A stretch of DNA of 64,000 bases from Pseudonocardia sp. C8 (GTDB lineage: Bacteria > Actinomycetota > Actinomycetes > Mycobacteriales > Pseudonocardiaceae): positions 2,097,001 through 2,161,000 of the forward strand of contig NZ_JACMTR010000002.1 in NCBI RefSeq assembly GCF_014267175.1, written 5' to 3'. Position 1 is the first letter of the stretch, and each line of letters opens with the position of its first letter. Of the stretch, positions 35,134-42,536 are shown piece after piece. Both the position numbers and the translations under genes were made by a program. The notes under the pieces were generated by a model. The model had not been told where the DNA came from. It made no database searches and saw only the letters and a program-made list of their open reading frames with translations.

Positions 35134-36570
35134 GTGGCAGGGGCATCGCACGATCCACGGGCCGGCGCCGGCCCGTTCGAGCGGCCGGTCCCGCCGTCGC
35201 GGCGGCGGGACCGGCGGACCGACGCCGTCACCTACCGGGTCCGGGTGGGCCTCGCCGGAACCGAGCCGCCGCTGTGGCGCCGTCTCGAGCTGGCCTCCGA
35301 CCTGTTCCTGGACGAGCTGCACGACGTCCTGCAGGTCGCGTTCGGCTGGACCGACAGCCACTTGCACCGCTTCGGCTCCGGTCGCGGCTTCCACGACCGG
35401 GACACCGAGTACTACCTGTGCCCGTTCGAGGTCGAGGAGGGCGAGTCCGGGATCCCGGAGGGCGAGGTCCGCCTCGACGAGGTGCTCGCCGACCCCGGCG
35501 ACACGCTGCTCTACCTTTACGACTTCGGCGACGACTGGCAGCACACCGTGCGCCTGGAGGCCGTCCTGCCGCGGGACCGGGATGCGCCGCGGGCGGTGTG
35601 CACGGCAGGAGGGCGGCCGGGCCCGCCCGAGGACATCGGCGGCGTCCACGGCTACGAGCTCCACGACGCCGCCACCGACCCGGCCCGCCCCGACCACGCC
35701 GCGGCCCGTGCCGAGTTCGCCGCGAAGTTCGGCTCTGAGGTCGATCCCGCCGCGATCGACGCGACGCCGTTCGACGCCGGCTCGATCACTGCGGAGCTCG
35801 TCGAGGCCGGGCCCGCGCCGCGACCGGCCGCCGCGCTGCCCGGCCGCCTCGCGGATCTGGTGAGCGAGGTCCGGGACCAGCGGGAGGCCGTCCGGCTCGT
35901 CCGGTGGATCGCGCGGACCCGGCCGGGCGAGCCGGTCACGATCGACCCGGACGTCGCCGCGGGCATGGTCCGCCCGTACACCTGGCTGCTCGACCGGATC
36001 GGCGACGGCGGGATCACCCTGACCTCGGCCGGTTACCTGCCGCCCGCCCATGTCGAGGCGGCGGCGACCGAGCTGGGCATCGCCGACGAGTGGATCGGCA
36101 CGCTCAACCGGGAGGCCCACACCCTGCCCGTGCTGGAGCTGCGCGAGTCCGCGCGGAAGGCCGGACTGGTCCGGAGGAACCGCGGAAAGCTGCTGCTCAC
36201 GGCCCGTGCACGACGGCTGCGGGCCGACCCGGTCGCGCTGTGGTGGCACCTGGCCGAGCAGCTTCCGCCCACGTCCCGGGACGCGTGCGAGAACCAGGCG
36301 GGGCTCCTGGTCCTGGTCGGTGTGGCCGGTGGCCGGGCCGAGGGCCTCGACAGCGCCGTCGCGCGGACGCTCGGCGCGCTCGGATGGGTGAGTGGCGACC
36401 GCGTCCCGCTGACGTCCCACGACGTGGTCGGGATCGCCCGCGAGACGTGGACCGTGCTGCAGCGGTTGGGCGCCGTCACCGGCCGGCGGTTCCGCGAGCA
36501 GGAGCGGGTGACGCCGGGAGGGATCGCCTTCGCCCGCGCCGCCCTGACGCACTGGCCCGCGGGACGCTGA
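35134..36570 (+). CDS. Plasmid pRiA4b ORF-3 family protein
   Basis: A 478-aa protein. Residues about 25-205 form the PRiA4-ORF3 domain: Y-R-V-R-V-G-L-A-G-T-E-P-P-L-W-R-R-L-E, F-L-D-E-L-H-D-V-L-Q-V-A-F-G-W and Y-D-F-G-D-D-W-Q-H-T-V-R-L-E. The family was first seen on plasmids and beside insertion elements; its function is unknown. The C-terminal 270 residues contain an actinobacterial extension with winged-helix-like stretches (L-R-E-S-A-R-K-A-G-L-V-R-R-N-R-G-K). No transposase or plasmid genes adjoin it. The next gene downstream is itself truncated, so this stretch may have been a recombination site. Confidence 0.85.
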   Translation: MAGASHDPRAGAGPFERPVPPSRRRDRRTDAVTYRVRVGLAGTEPPLWRRLELASDLFLDELHDVLQVAFGWTDSHLHRFGSGRGFHDRDTEYYLCPFEVEEGESGIPEGEVRLDEVLADPGDTLLYLYDFGDDWQHTVRLEAVLPRDRDAPRAVCTAGGRPGPPEDIGGVHGYELHDAATDPARPDHAAARAEFAAKFGSEVDPAAIDATPFDAGSITAELVEAGPAPRPAAALPGRLADLVSEVRDQREAVRLVRWIARTRPGEPVTIDPDVAAGMVRPYTWLLDRIGDGGITLTSAGYLPPAHVEAAATELGIADEWIGTLNREAHTLPVLELRESARKAGLVRRNRGKLLLTARARRLRADPVALWWHLAEQLPPTSRDACENQAGLLVLVGVAGGRAEGLDSAVARTLGALGWVSGDRVPLTSHDVVGIARETWTVLQRLGAVTGRRFREQERVTPGGIAFARAALTHWPAGR

Positions 36571-36652
36571 GGAGCCGGGCCGTGCGGCCTCGGCGCGCCC
36601 GGCGGCCATGCCGGCGGTCCCGCTCCTTCGCTGACGGGCGCGTGGCCCCAGC

Positions 36653-37270
36653 TCAGGCGTCTCCGTCGATGCGTGGCCGGGGAGCACGCTCGTTCGGGTG
36701 CCACAACGCGGAGAACGGGAGCGCCCAGATGGGCCCACCCAGGTGCCGGGCTTCGGGGATGGTGCACAGCACGATGCCTGCCGAGAAGTCTGCGCCGAGG
36801 CGCTGTTCGAGGAGACGCAGCCCGCGAAGATCGTCGGCTCGCACCGTGGCGCCGGCCTTGATCTCGACCCCGACGACGTGGCCGTCGCCGGACTCCAGGA
36901 CGATGTCGACCTCGACACCGGTCCGGTCCCGGAAGTGGAACAGGCTGGGTCTCGTCCGGGACCACTCGCACTGGGCTCGGAGCTCGCCCGCGACGAAGGT
37001 CTCGAGGAGACGCCCGGCAAGGTCGGGATCGGTGCGCAGACGGCCGCCGAGGAGCCGTGCGGCAAGCCCCGTGTCGGTGATGGTGAGCTTGGGTCTGCCC
37101 CCCAGCGGTCTTGCGATTCGCAGCCCTGCTGTCTGCGATTCGCAGAGGCTATCTCTGCGATTCGCAGCTGTACGGCCTGCGATTCGCAGCGAGATCTCCT
37201 GCGCGTCGCGGTCGACGTGAACTTCGGACGGGAAGTCGGTGTGGTGGGGCCACGTCTCCGGAACGGGCAC
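36653..37270 (-). CDS. N-terminally truncated DUF4143 (AAA-14 ATPase family) protein, probably decayed
   Basis: The C-terminal about 140 of 205 residues are the DUF4143 domain that ends AAA-14 ATPases: T-I-T-D-T-G-L-A-A-R-L-L-G, E-T-F-V-A-G-E-L, F-H-F-R-D-R-T-G-V-E-V-D-I-V-L and V-G-V-E-I-K-A-G-A-T. The ATPase half (Walker A/B) and winged helix are absent; a whole member has about 400 aa. In their place, codons about 28-54 are made of four copies of a palindromic repeat (37112-37189), which is unlikely to be real protein. The PD-(D/E)xK-like residues (E-V-D, E-I-K) remain. I read it as the remnant of a truncated gene whose frame happens to be open. Confidence 0.7.
   Translation of the reverse strand: MPVPETWPHHTDFPSEVHVDRDAQEISLRIAGRTAANRRDSLCESQTAGLRIARPLGGRPKLTITDTGLAARLLGGRLRTDPDLAGRLLETFVAGELRAQCEWSRTRPSLFHFRDRTGVEVDIVLESGDGHVVGVEIKAGATVRADDLRGLRLLEQRLGADFSAGIVLCTIPEARHLGGPIWALPFSALWHPNERAPRPRIDGDA
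37112..37189. repeat. Iteron-like array: four palindromic 12-bp units at exact 22-bp period
   Basis: TGCGATTCGCAG occurs at 37112, 37134, 37156 and 37178, each start exactly 22 bp from the next. With the preceding C (copies 2-4) each unit is CTGCGA-T-TCGCAG, a perfect 6-bp inverted repeat about one base. Spacers of 10 bp differ in sequence. Four dyads on the same helix face (two turns apart) suggest cooperative protein binding. Confidence 0.9.
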
Positions 37271-37281
37271 GATCGACCGCG

Positions 37282-38040
37282 ATGGCTTCCGCGCTGCTCG
37301 CCGTCCGCCCGCATCCCGAGCTGTGGCCGTTCCTCGCCCCGCGCCGCCGTCGGGAGGTCGTCGAGGTCGGCCACGACCCGGACGCGACGGTCGGGCACGT
37401 CGTGCAGTCGCTCGGGATCCCGCTGACCGAGGTGGGCCCGCTCGCCGTCGACGGCGCCGGTGCCGGCCCCGCGCACCGGCCCCGGCCCGGCGCGCGGATC
37501 GACGTCGGCCCGGTGTCCCGGCCGCAGCGGGTGCCGGGCGCGACCGGGTTCCTGCTCGACGTCCACCTCGGCACGCTCGCCCGCCGGTTGCGCGTGCTGG
37601 GCGTGGACGCCGCCTACCGCAACCCGGCCGACGACGACGCGCTGGTGCGGCAGGCCGCCACCGAGCAGCGGGTGCTGCTGACCCGGGACCGGGGCCTGCT
37701 CATGCGGCGCGCGCTCTGGGCCGGTGCGCACGTGCGCGGCGACCGGCCCGCCGACCAGCTGGCCGACGTGCTCGACCGGTTCGCGCCTGCCCTGGACCCG
37801 TGGACCCGGTGCCCGGCCTGCAACGGGCTGCTGGACGAGGTCGCGAAGGCCGACGTCGCCGACCGGCTCGAGCCCGGCACCCGCCGCTGCTACGAGCGGT
37901 TCGCCCGCTGCCGCGCGTGCGACCGGGTGTTCTGGCACGGCGCGCACGGCCGCGGGCTGGACGCCGTCGTCGCGGCGGCCCGGGCGCAGCTCGGGACCGC
38001 GGGGCGCCCGGACGGACCCCCCACCGCGGGCGGCCGCTGA
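37282..38040 (+). CDS. Mut7-C RNase-domain protein with N-terminal ubiquitin-like domain
   Basis: A 252-aa protein combining a ubiquitin-like domain (about 1-80: V-E-V-G-H-D-P-D-A-T-V-G-H-V-V-Q-S-L-G-I-P) and a PIN-like Mut7-C nuclease domain (about 85-235). The latter has F-L-L-D-V-H-L-G-T-L-A-R-R-L-R-V-L-G, A-D-D-D-A-L-V, L-L-T-R-D-R-G-L and a zinc ribbon C-P-A-C-N-G ... C-R-A-C-D-R-V-F-W. The acidic residues are those expected to hold metal in the active site. The RNA target is unknown. The ATG at 37282 lies only 12 bp from the divergent frame's start, giving little room for a promoter except within the iteron array. Confidence 0.88.
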   Translation: MASALLAVRPHPELWPFLAPRRRREVVEVGHDPDATVGHVVQSLGIPLTEVGPLAVDGAGAGPAHRPRPGARIDVGPVSRPQRVPGATGFLLDVHLGTLARRLRVLGVDAAYRNPADDDALVRQAATEQRVLLTRDRGLLMRRALWAGAHVRGDRPADQLADVLDRFAPALDPWTRCPACNGLLDEVAKADVADRLEPGTRRCYERFARCRACDRVFWHGAHGRGLDAVVAAARAQLGTAGRPDGPPTAGGR

Positions 38041-38088
38041 TCGCGCCCGGCACCGTCCGCGCCGAGGACGGCCGAGCGGGCGGCGTGC

Positions 38089-38640
38089 TCACCCCCGGCC
38101 CAGCGGCCACGACACCAGCAGCTCGTGCCGGGCCCGGCCGTCCGGGCCCGCGCCCAGGCGGCTGCGCACCAGGTGCAGCTCGCGGGCGGTCCAGGCCCGG
38201 CCGTCGAACCCGCCCAGCGCTGCCACCGCGGGCCGCAGGTCGGTTTCGCCCCGCGCGCGGGCCAGCGTGAGATGGGGCCGGTAGGGGCGGTCCTCGACGG
38301 CGAGCCGGGCGCGCCGGGCCGCGGCCCGCACGGACGCGGCCAGGCGGCCCAGCCGCTCGACGTCGCCCTGGACCCGGGTCCACAGCACCCGGTGCCCGAA
38401 CCGGCCGGCACCGGCCAGCGACAGCGTGAGGGGTTCGTGCCGGGCCGCCGCCCGCGCCAGCCGTCCGACCAGGTCCTGCCGCGCGTCGTCGTCGACCTCG
38501 CCGAGGAACGCCAGCGTGAGGTGCCACTGCTCCGGCACCGCCCAGCGCAGCGCGGGGGAGCCGTCGCGCAGGGCCGCCGTCGCGGACCGCAGCTCGTCGA
38601 CCACCTCCTGCGGGGGCGTCACCGCGACGAACAACCGCAC
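38089..38640 (-). CDS. thpR: RNA 2',3'-cyclic phosphodiesterase
   Basis: A 183-aa member of the 2H phosphoesterase family, which opens 2',3'-cyclic phosphate ends (and can ligate tRNA halves in vitro). Both catalytic H-x-T motifs are present: W-H-L-T-L-A-F-L-G near residue 40 and P-H-L-T-L-A-R near residue 125. The start M-R-L-F-V-A-V-T-P-P is typical. Start is GTG at 38640. Facing the Mut7-C RNase across a 48-bp gap, it may belong to the same RNA-repair theme, although the genes converge and are not an operon. Confidence 0.92.
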   Translation of the reverse strand: MRLFVAVTPPQEVVDELRSATAALRDGSPALRWAVPEQWHLTLAFLGEVDDDARQDLVGRLARAAARHEPLTLSLAGAGRFGHRVLWTRVQGDVERLGRLAASVRAAARRARLAVEDRPYRPHLTLARARGETDLRPAVAALGGFDGRAWTARELHLVRSRLGAGPDGRARHELLVSWPLGRG

Positions 38641-38701
38641 CCCGGCATGTTCGCACGGGCCGGGCGGGCGTGACCGTGCCGCGGCGGGGTAGGCGCGGGG
38701 T

Positions 38702-38905
38702 GTGACCGAGCCGAACGACTATCCCGAGGACGACCCGCGCCACCACACGACGCGGCTGCGCGGCCTGCTCGACCAGCTGGCCGACCATGCGCTGGCCGAC
38801 GTGGACAAGGTCAGCGACCCGGGGGCGCAGGCGCTGTTCGAGACCACCGCCGAGGTCTGCCGCGGGCTCGCGGCCGCGATGCGCCGCCACGAGCAGCGGA
38901 CCTGA
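38702..38905 (+). CDS. Small acidic actinobacterial protein of unknown function
   Basis: A 67-aa soluble protein beginning T-E-P-N-D-Y-P-E-D-D-P-R-H-H-T-T-R-L, then one amphipathic helix (L-R-G-L-L-D-Q-L-A-D-H-A-L-A-D-V) and a second (F-E-T-T-A-E-V-C-R-G-L-A-A-A). The start GTG at 38702 has TAGGCG six bases upstream, consistent with leaderless expression. No catalytic motif; one Cys. It is followed directly by the repeat-rich region 38915-39130. Function unknown. Confidence 0.65.
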   Translation: MTEPNDYPEDDPRHHTTRLRGLLDQLADHALADVDKVSDPGAQALFETTAEVCRGLAAAMRRHEQRT

Positions 38906-38925
38906 CCCGTCCCTGGCACCTGGCA

Positions 38926-38952
38926 CCCCGGCACCCGGCGCCCCGGCACCCC
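38926..38952 (-). repeat. G-quadruplex-type tract on the minus strand within a GGCACCCC repeat
   Basis: C-runs at 38926-38929, 38934-38936, 38941-38944 and 38949-38952 separated by 4-nt loops (GGCA/GGCG). The surrounding stretch 38915-38990 is an imperfect 8-bp tandem repeat of GGCACCCC. Confidence 0.6.
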
Positions 38953-38982
38953 GGCACCAGGCACCAGGCACCCCGGCGCCCG

Positions 38983-39053
38983 GTACCCCGGCACACTCAT
39001 GGAGCTTTAGTCCTGCGGGACGGGACCAAAGCTCCATGAGTGTGCCGGGGTAC
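38983..39053. repeat. 26-bp perfect inverted repeat (cruciform/hairpin)
   Basis: Arms 38983-39008 and 39028-39053 are exact reverse complements over 26 bp; the 19-nt loop adds four more pairs (39010-39013 with 39023-39026). The arm contains ACTCATGGAGCTTT, much AT-richer than its surroundings. It separates the small gene at 38702 from the sirtuin gene and may act as a terminator, but it is far longer than other terminators here. Confidence 0.9.
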
Positions 39054-39096
39054 GCGGTACCGTCCGGGGTGCGCGGAGCGTCGGGGTGCGCGCGTC

Positions 39097-39129
39097 GGGG
39101 GTGTGCGGGGGTGTGCGGGGGCGTCCGGG
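39097..39129 (+). repeat. G-quadruplex-type tract on the plus strand upstream of the sirtuin gene
   Basis: Runs GGGGG (39097), GGGGG (39107), GGGGG (39117) and GGG (39127) with loops TGTGC, TGTGC and CGTCC. This meets the usual G3+N1-7 quadruplex rule and ends 38 bp before the sirtuin start. Confidence 0.65.
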
Positions 39130-39166
39130 CGTGCGCAGGAGTGGCGGGCGTGCCACGGTCGTCGTC

Positions 39167-39922
39167 GTGCAGGAGCAGCTGGAGCGGGCGGCCGCGCTGC
39201 TGGCCCGCGCCCGCCGGGTGACCGTCCTGACCGGGGCCGGGGTGTCCACCGACTCGGGCATCCCGGACTTCCGCGGACCGCAGGGCGTGTGGACGCGCAA
39301 CCCCGAGGCCGAGCGGCTGTCGTCGTACCAGGCCTACCGCGACGACCCGGAGGTGCGCCGCGAGTCCTGGCGGCAGCGCGCCGCCCACCCGGTCTGGTCG
39401 GCCCGCCCGGGACCCGCACACGAGGCACTGGTCGCACTGGAACGGTCCGGGCGGCTTCGGGCGCTGCTCACCCAGAACATCGACGAGCTGCACCAGGCCG
39501 CGGGCTCCGCACCGGAGCGGGTGGTGGAGCTCCACGGCACCGTGCACCGCACCCGGTGCCTGTCCTGTGGCGCGCTGGCTCCGATGTCCGAGGCCCTCGA
39601 CCGGGTCGCCGCAGGCGAGGAGGACCCGCCGTGCCCGGACTGCGGCGGGATCCTCAAGTCGGCGACGATCTCGTTCGGGCAGGCGCTGGACCTCGACGTG
39701 CTGCGGCGCGCCCAGGACGCCGCCCAGGACTGCGACGTGCTGCTCGTCGTGGGGAGCTCGCTCGGCGTCCACCCGGCGGCCGGCCTGGTCGACGTGGCCG
39801 CGGCGGCGGGTGCCGACGTCGTGATCGTCAATGCGGAGCCGACCCCCTACGACGACGTCGCGACCGTCGTCCTGCGCGGCGGTGCCGGGGAGTTGCTACC
39901 CCGGATTCTCGGCGGCGGTTGA
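39167..39922 (+). CDS. NAD-dependent protein deacylase (sirtuin, Sir2 family)
   Basis: A 251-aa cytosolic sirtuin removing acyl groups from lysines with NAD+. The NAD site is T-G-A-G-V-S-T-D-S-G-I-P-D-F-R, followed by L-L-T-Q-N-I-D-E-L-H and the catalytic His in V-E-L-H-G-T. The zinc site is C-L-S-C ... C-P-D-C, and the end has V-V-G-S-S-L-G-V-H-P-A-A. No Ala-Tyr-Arg CobB desuccinylase pair is evident (A-H-P-V-W region instead), so a deacetylase is more likely. GTG 39167 is the best start; earlier starts would run through the G-rich tract. PHA, acyl-CoA and CoA-ligase enzymes are typical sirtuin targets in actinobacteria. Confidence 0.92.
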   Translation: MQEQLERAAALLARARRVTVLTGAGVSTDSGIPDFRGPQGVWTRNPEAERLSSYQAYRDDPEVRRESWRQRAAHPVWSARPGPAHEALVALERSGRLRALLTQNIDELHQAAGSAPERVVELHGTVHRTRCLSCGALAPMSEALDRVAAGEEDPPCPDCGGILKSATISFGQALDLDVLRRAQDAAQDCDVLLVVGSSLGVHPAAGLVDVAAAAGADVVIVNAEPTPYDDVATVVLRGGAGELLPRILGGG

Positions 39923-40330
39923 CGGGGTCGGCGGCGCGAACCGTCCGTGCTCGGATCACCTCCGTCGAGGTGCACCTCAGCGCGAATTGTCGATCTTCGC
40001 CGAACCCTGGGCTCCATCTCGGCGGGAATCTCGCCGGTGGCCCGGTCCCGCCCGGCGCAGCGGTCGTTCTCGCGGGCGTCCGGGTCAGCGCGACCGGCGG
40101 ACGCGGCGCGAGGTCCGCCAGCGGGTCCCGAACAGGGCGCCGGTCCAGGTCACGGTCCGGCTTTGCCGGGACCGGCGCACCGTGCGCCGGAGCGGGCCGA
40201 ACCGGAGCATCGTGCGGCGCCGCGTGCTCATGCGTCCCGAGGCTACGCCCGGCTCGGGGAGATGTAGGCCGAACCGGCCGGACCACAGCTCCGCGAGTCG
40301 TCGCGTCAGGGAGTACGCCGGCGGGGCGCG
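39923..40330. other. Intergenic region, 408 bp, with one possible small gene
   Basis: Apart from a possible 48-codon frame on the minus strand (40085-40231) I see no gene. An AT-richer island at 39985-40020 includes GCGCGAATTGTCGATC. Open frames on the plus strand here have no ribosome site and atypical composition. Confidence 0.5.
40085..40231 (-). CDS. Possible 48-aa Arg-rich small protein
   Basis: ATG at 40231 to TGA at 40085-40087 encodes a basic peptide: MSTRRRTMLRFGPLRRT, then V-R-R-S-R-Q-S-R-T-V-T-W-T-G-A-L-F-G-T-R-W-R-T-S-R-R. About a third of residues are Arg, with a Trp/Phe-containing centre. No clear ribosome site. It could be a ribosome- or nucleic-acid-associated peptide, or chance. 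Confidence 0.35.
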   Translation of the reverse strand: MSTRRRTMLRFGPLRRTVRRSRQSRTVTWTGALFGTRWRTSRRVRRSR

Positions 40331-41686
40331 TCAGGGGCGTGCCGGCAGCCGGGTCCGGGACGCGGCCGCGACGCCGGTCAGGGCCGGCACCGCCACCACC
40401 GCGAGCAGCACCGGGAGCGCGACCGCGGGCGAGGACAGCAGCACGAGCAGCGCCCCGCCGAGGCCGACGAACGCGGCCGTCGCGAGCTGGTCGAGCAGCT
40501 GGGCCGCCGACGAGTGGGAGCCGACGTCGGCCGGCGCCGAGTGGGCGAGGGTGAGGAACGCGATCGCGGAGAACGCGACGCCCATCCCGAGCCCCGCGAG
40601 CCCCGAGGCGCCGATCGCGACCCAGCCCGGGAGCACGCCGGCCGCGACCGGGAGCAGGCCCAGCTGACCCGCCAGGATCACCGCGAAGCCGGAACGCAGC
40701 ATGACCGACCGGTCGCGGTCCGGGTGGCGCGCCTGCCACGCGGCGGCGCCGGACCAGCCCAGCGAGGCGACGATCAGCGGGATCCCGGCCGTGGCGGGCG
40801 ACCACCCGTGGGTGGCGGTCATCAGCAGCGGCAGGAACGACACCACCGTGAAGAACGCCGCCGCGACCAGACCGCGGGCCGCCACCACGGCGGGGACGCC
40901 CGGGCGGGCGGCGAACGTCCCGCGCGGCAGGAGCCGCCGCAGCGCCGGGACGAGCACGACCAGCGCGACCGCCCCGACGGCCGCGCCCCGCGTGTCGAGG
41001 TGCTCCGAGGCCCAGCTCAGCGCCGCGACACCGGCGGCGGCACCCAGCGCGGCGAGCACCGTCCCCCCACCTCCGGAGGGCGGGTGCGGGGCGGGCGGGC
41101 CCAGCCGCCGTACCGCGGGGAGGACCAGCACGAGGGCGAGTCCCACGACCGGCAGCAGCCCGAGGAACACCCAGTGCCACGAGAGCCGTTCGGTGACCAC
41201 CCCGGCGAGCGGCGGCCCGGCCAGCGAGGGCAGCACCCACGCCGAGGAGATCAGCCCGAACACCGCGGGCCGCAGCCGCGCCGGGTACACCGCCGCGACG
41301 AGCACGTACACCGCGACGCCCTGCACGCCCGCGCCGAGGCCCTGCAGCACGCGGCCGGACAGCAGCCCGGCCATCGTCGTCGCGACCCCGGCGACGAGCA
41401 GCCCCGCGCCGAACACCGCGGGCGCGACGACCAGCGGGACCCGCGGCCCGCGGGCGTCGCACCACCAGCCGCCGAACGCCGTCCCGAACACGGCGGCGGC
41501 CAGGAACACCACGAACGGCCACGCGTAGTCGGCGATCCCGCCGAGATCGGAGACGACGACGGGCATCGCGGTGCCGACCCCCATCGCCTCGAACGCGGTG
41601 AGGCTGATCAGCAGCAGGATGCCGACCGTCGTCGGTGCCCGCCCGTGCGACCAGACCCCGTCTGCGCGACCCACGGTTCCGACCAC
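40331..41686 (-). CDS. MFS transporter (drug:H+ antiporter type)
   Basis: A 451-aa inner-membrane carrier with about 14 hydrophobic segments. The start F-E-A-M-G-V-G-T-A-M-P-V-V, the loop G-G-W-W-C-D-A-R-G-P-R and R-V-L-Q-G-L-G-A-G-V-Q-G (motif C-like G-x-x-x-G-P-P-L-A-G) fit the DHA2 efflux family. GTG 41686 is chosen because GGAAGG lies seven bases upstream; the frame can be extended to 41980, but that region is the promoter side of the divergent gene. The substrate is unknown. Confidence 0.85.
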   Translation of the reverse strand: MVGTVGRADGVWSHGRAPTTVGILLLISLTAFEAMGVGTAMPVVVSDLGGIADYAWPFVVFLAAAVFGTAFGGWWCDARGPRVPLVVAPAVFGAGLLVAGVATTMAGLLSGRVLQGLGAGVQGVAVYVLVAAVYPARLRPAVFGLISSAWVLPSLAGPPLAGVVTERLSWHWVFLGLLPVVGLALVLVLPAVRRLGPPAPHPPSGGGGTVLAALGAAAGVAALSWASEHLDTRGAAVGAVALVVLVPALRRLLPRGTFAARPGVPAVVAARGLVAAAFFTVVSFLPLLMTATHGWSPATAGIPLIVASLGWSGAAAWQARHPDRDRSVMLRSGFAVILAGQLGLLPVAAGVLPGWVAIGASGLAGLGMGVAFSAIAFLTLAHSAPADVGSHSSAAQLLDQLATAAFVGLGGALLVLLSSPAVALPVLLAVVAVPALTGVAAASRTRLPARP

Positions 41687-41783
41687 GGGAGCACCTTCCG
41701 CCCCGGACCCGCCCGGAGGCCAGCCGAATTCCGTGCCGCGTACGCTCCGCGTTTCCGGTGGCCGCGACCGGGTACACGCGGTC

Positions 41784-42536
41784 ATGACCGACCTCACAAC
41801 GATCATCCTGCTCGTGGTGGTGGTGATCGTCGTCGCGGCGCTCGCCGTGGTTGCGGCGACGATGCTGCGCCGCCGCCACTCGGAGAAGCTCCGCGAGCAG
41901 TTCGGACCCGAGTACGACCGCACCGTCCGCGACGCCGACGACCCGCGGGCGGCGGAGAAGGAGCTGGAGCAGCGCCGCAAGCGGCACCGGGCGCTGCGGC
42001 TGCGCGACCTCGAACCGGGCGAGCGCGACGGCTACCGGCAGCGCTGGACTCAGGTCCAGCAGGGCTTCGTCGACGACCCGGCCACCGCGGTCCGGGACGC
42101 CGACCGGCTCGTCGCCGAGATCATGTCCGCCCGTGGCTACCCGATCGAGGACGTCGACCGGCAGGCCGAGGACCTGTCCGTCCGGTACCCCGTGGTCACC
42201 CAGCGCTACCGGGAGGCGCGCGCGATCTCGCGCGAGCACGCGGCCGGGCGCGCCGGCACCGAGGACCTCCGCCACGCCGTGACCAGCTACCGGTCGCTCG
42301 TCGAGGCCCTCCTCGAGGACGACGACGCCGACCGCGGTCCGGACCGGGCCGGCACGCCCGACCGCGGCGGGGCCGGCGGCACACACGACCGCGGCGAGGC
42401 GCACGGCCGTGACGACGCGCACGGCCGCGCCGGGAGCGACGGGAGCGGCAACGGGGCCCGCCGCCGCGACGGGAGCGCGATGCACGCGACACCGCCGCAG
42501 CAGGCGGACGACTCACGACGGGAGACCAGGACATGA
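41784..42536 (+). CDS. Single-pass membrane protein, paralogue of the next gene
   Basis: A 250-aa protein with one N-terminal hydrophobic helix (about residues 5-24: I-I-L-L-V-V-V-V-I-V-V-A-A-L-A-V-V-A) and a soluble, charged region. Residues about 75-175 form a helical domain (Y-R-Q-R-W-T-Q-V-Q-Q-G-F-V-D-D-P ... T-E-D-L-R-H-A-V-T-S-Y-R-S-L-V-E-A-L-L) that recurs at the C-terminus of the next protein. The last 60 residues are Gly/Asp/Arg/His low-complexity. The stop overlaps the next start (ATGA). Topology suggests a membrane-anchored partner of a soluble paralogue; function unknown. Confidence 0.75.
   Translation: MTDLTTIILLVVVVIVVAALAVVAATMLRRRHSEKLREQFGPEYDRTVRDADDPRAAEKELEQRRKRHRALRLRDLEPGERDGYRQRWTQVQQGFVDDPATAVRDADRLVAEIMSARGYPIEDVDRQAEDLSVRYPVVTQRYREARAISREHAAGRAGTEDLRHAVTSYRSLVEALLEDDDADRGPDRAGTPDRGGAGGTHDRGEAHGRDDAHGRAGSDGSGNGARRRDGSAMHATPPQQADDSRRETRT

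Noticed and set aside
37112..37189. CRISPR-like repeat array
   Set aside because: Repeat (12-13 bp) and spacers (10 bp) are far too short, and no cas genes are present; better read as an operator or iteron array.
35134..37270. Insertion sequence or integrated plasmid
   Set aside because: pRiA4b-ORF3 and DUF4143 families suggest mobility, but there is no transposase, replication gene, terminal inverted repeat or target duplication.
39947..40267. Plus-strand 106-codon frame after the sirtuin gene
   Set aside because: No ribosome site, composition like an antisense shadow, no recognisable domain.
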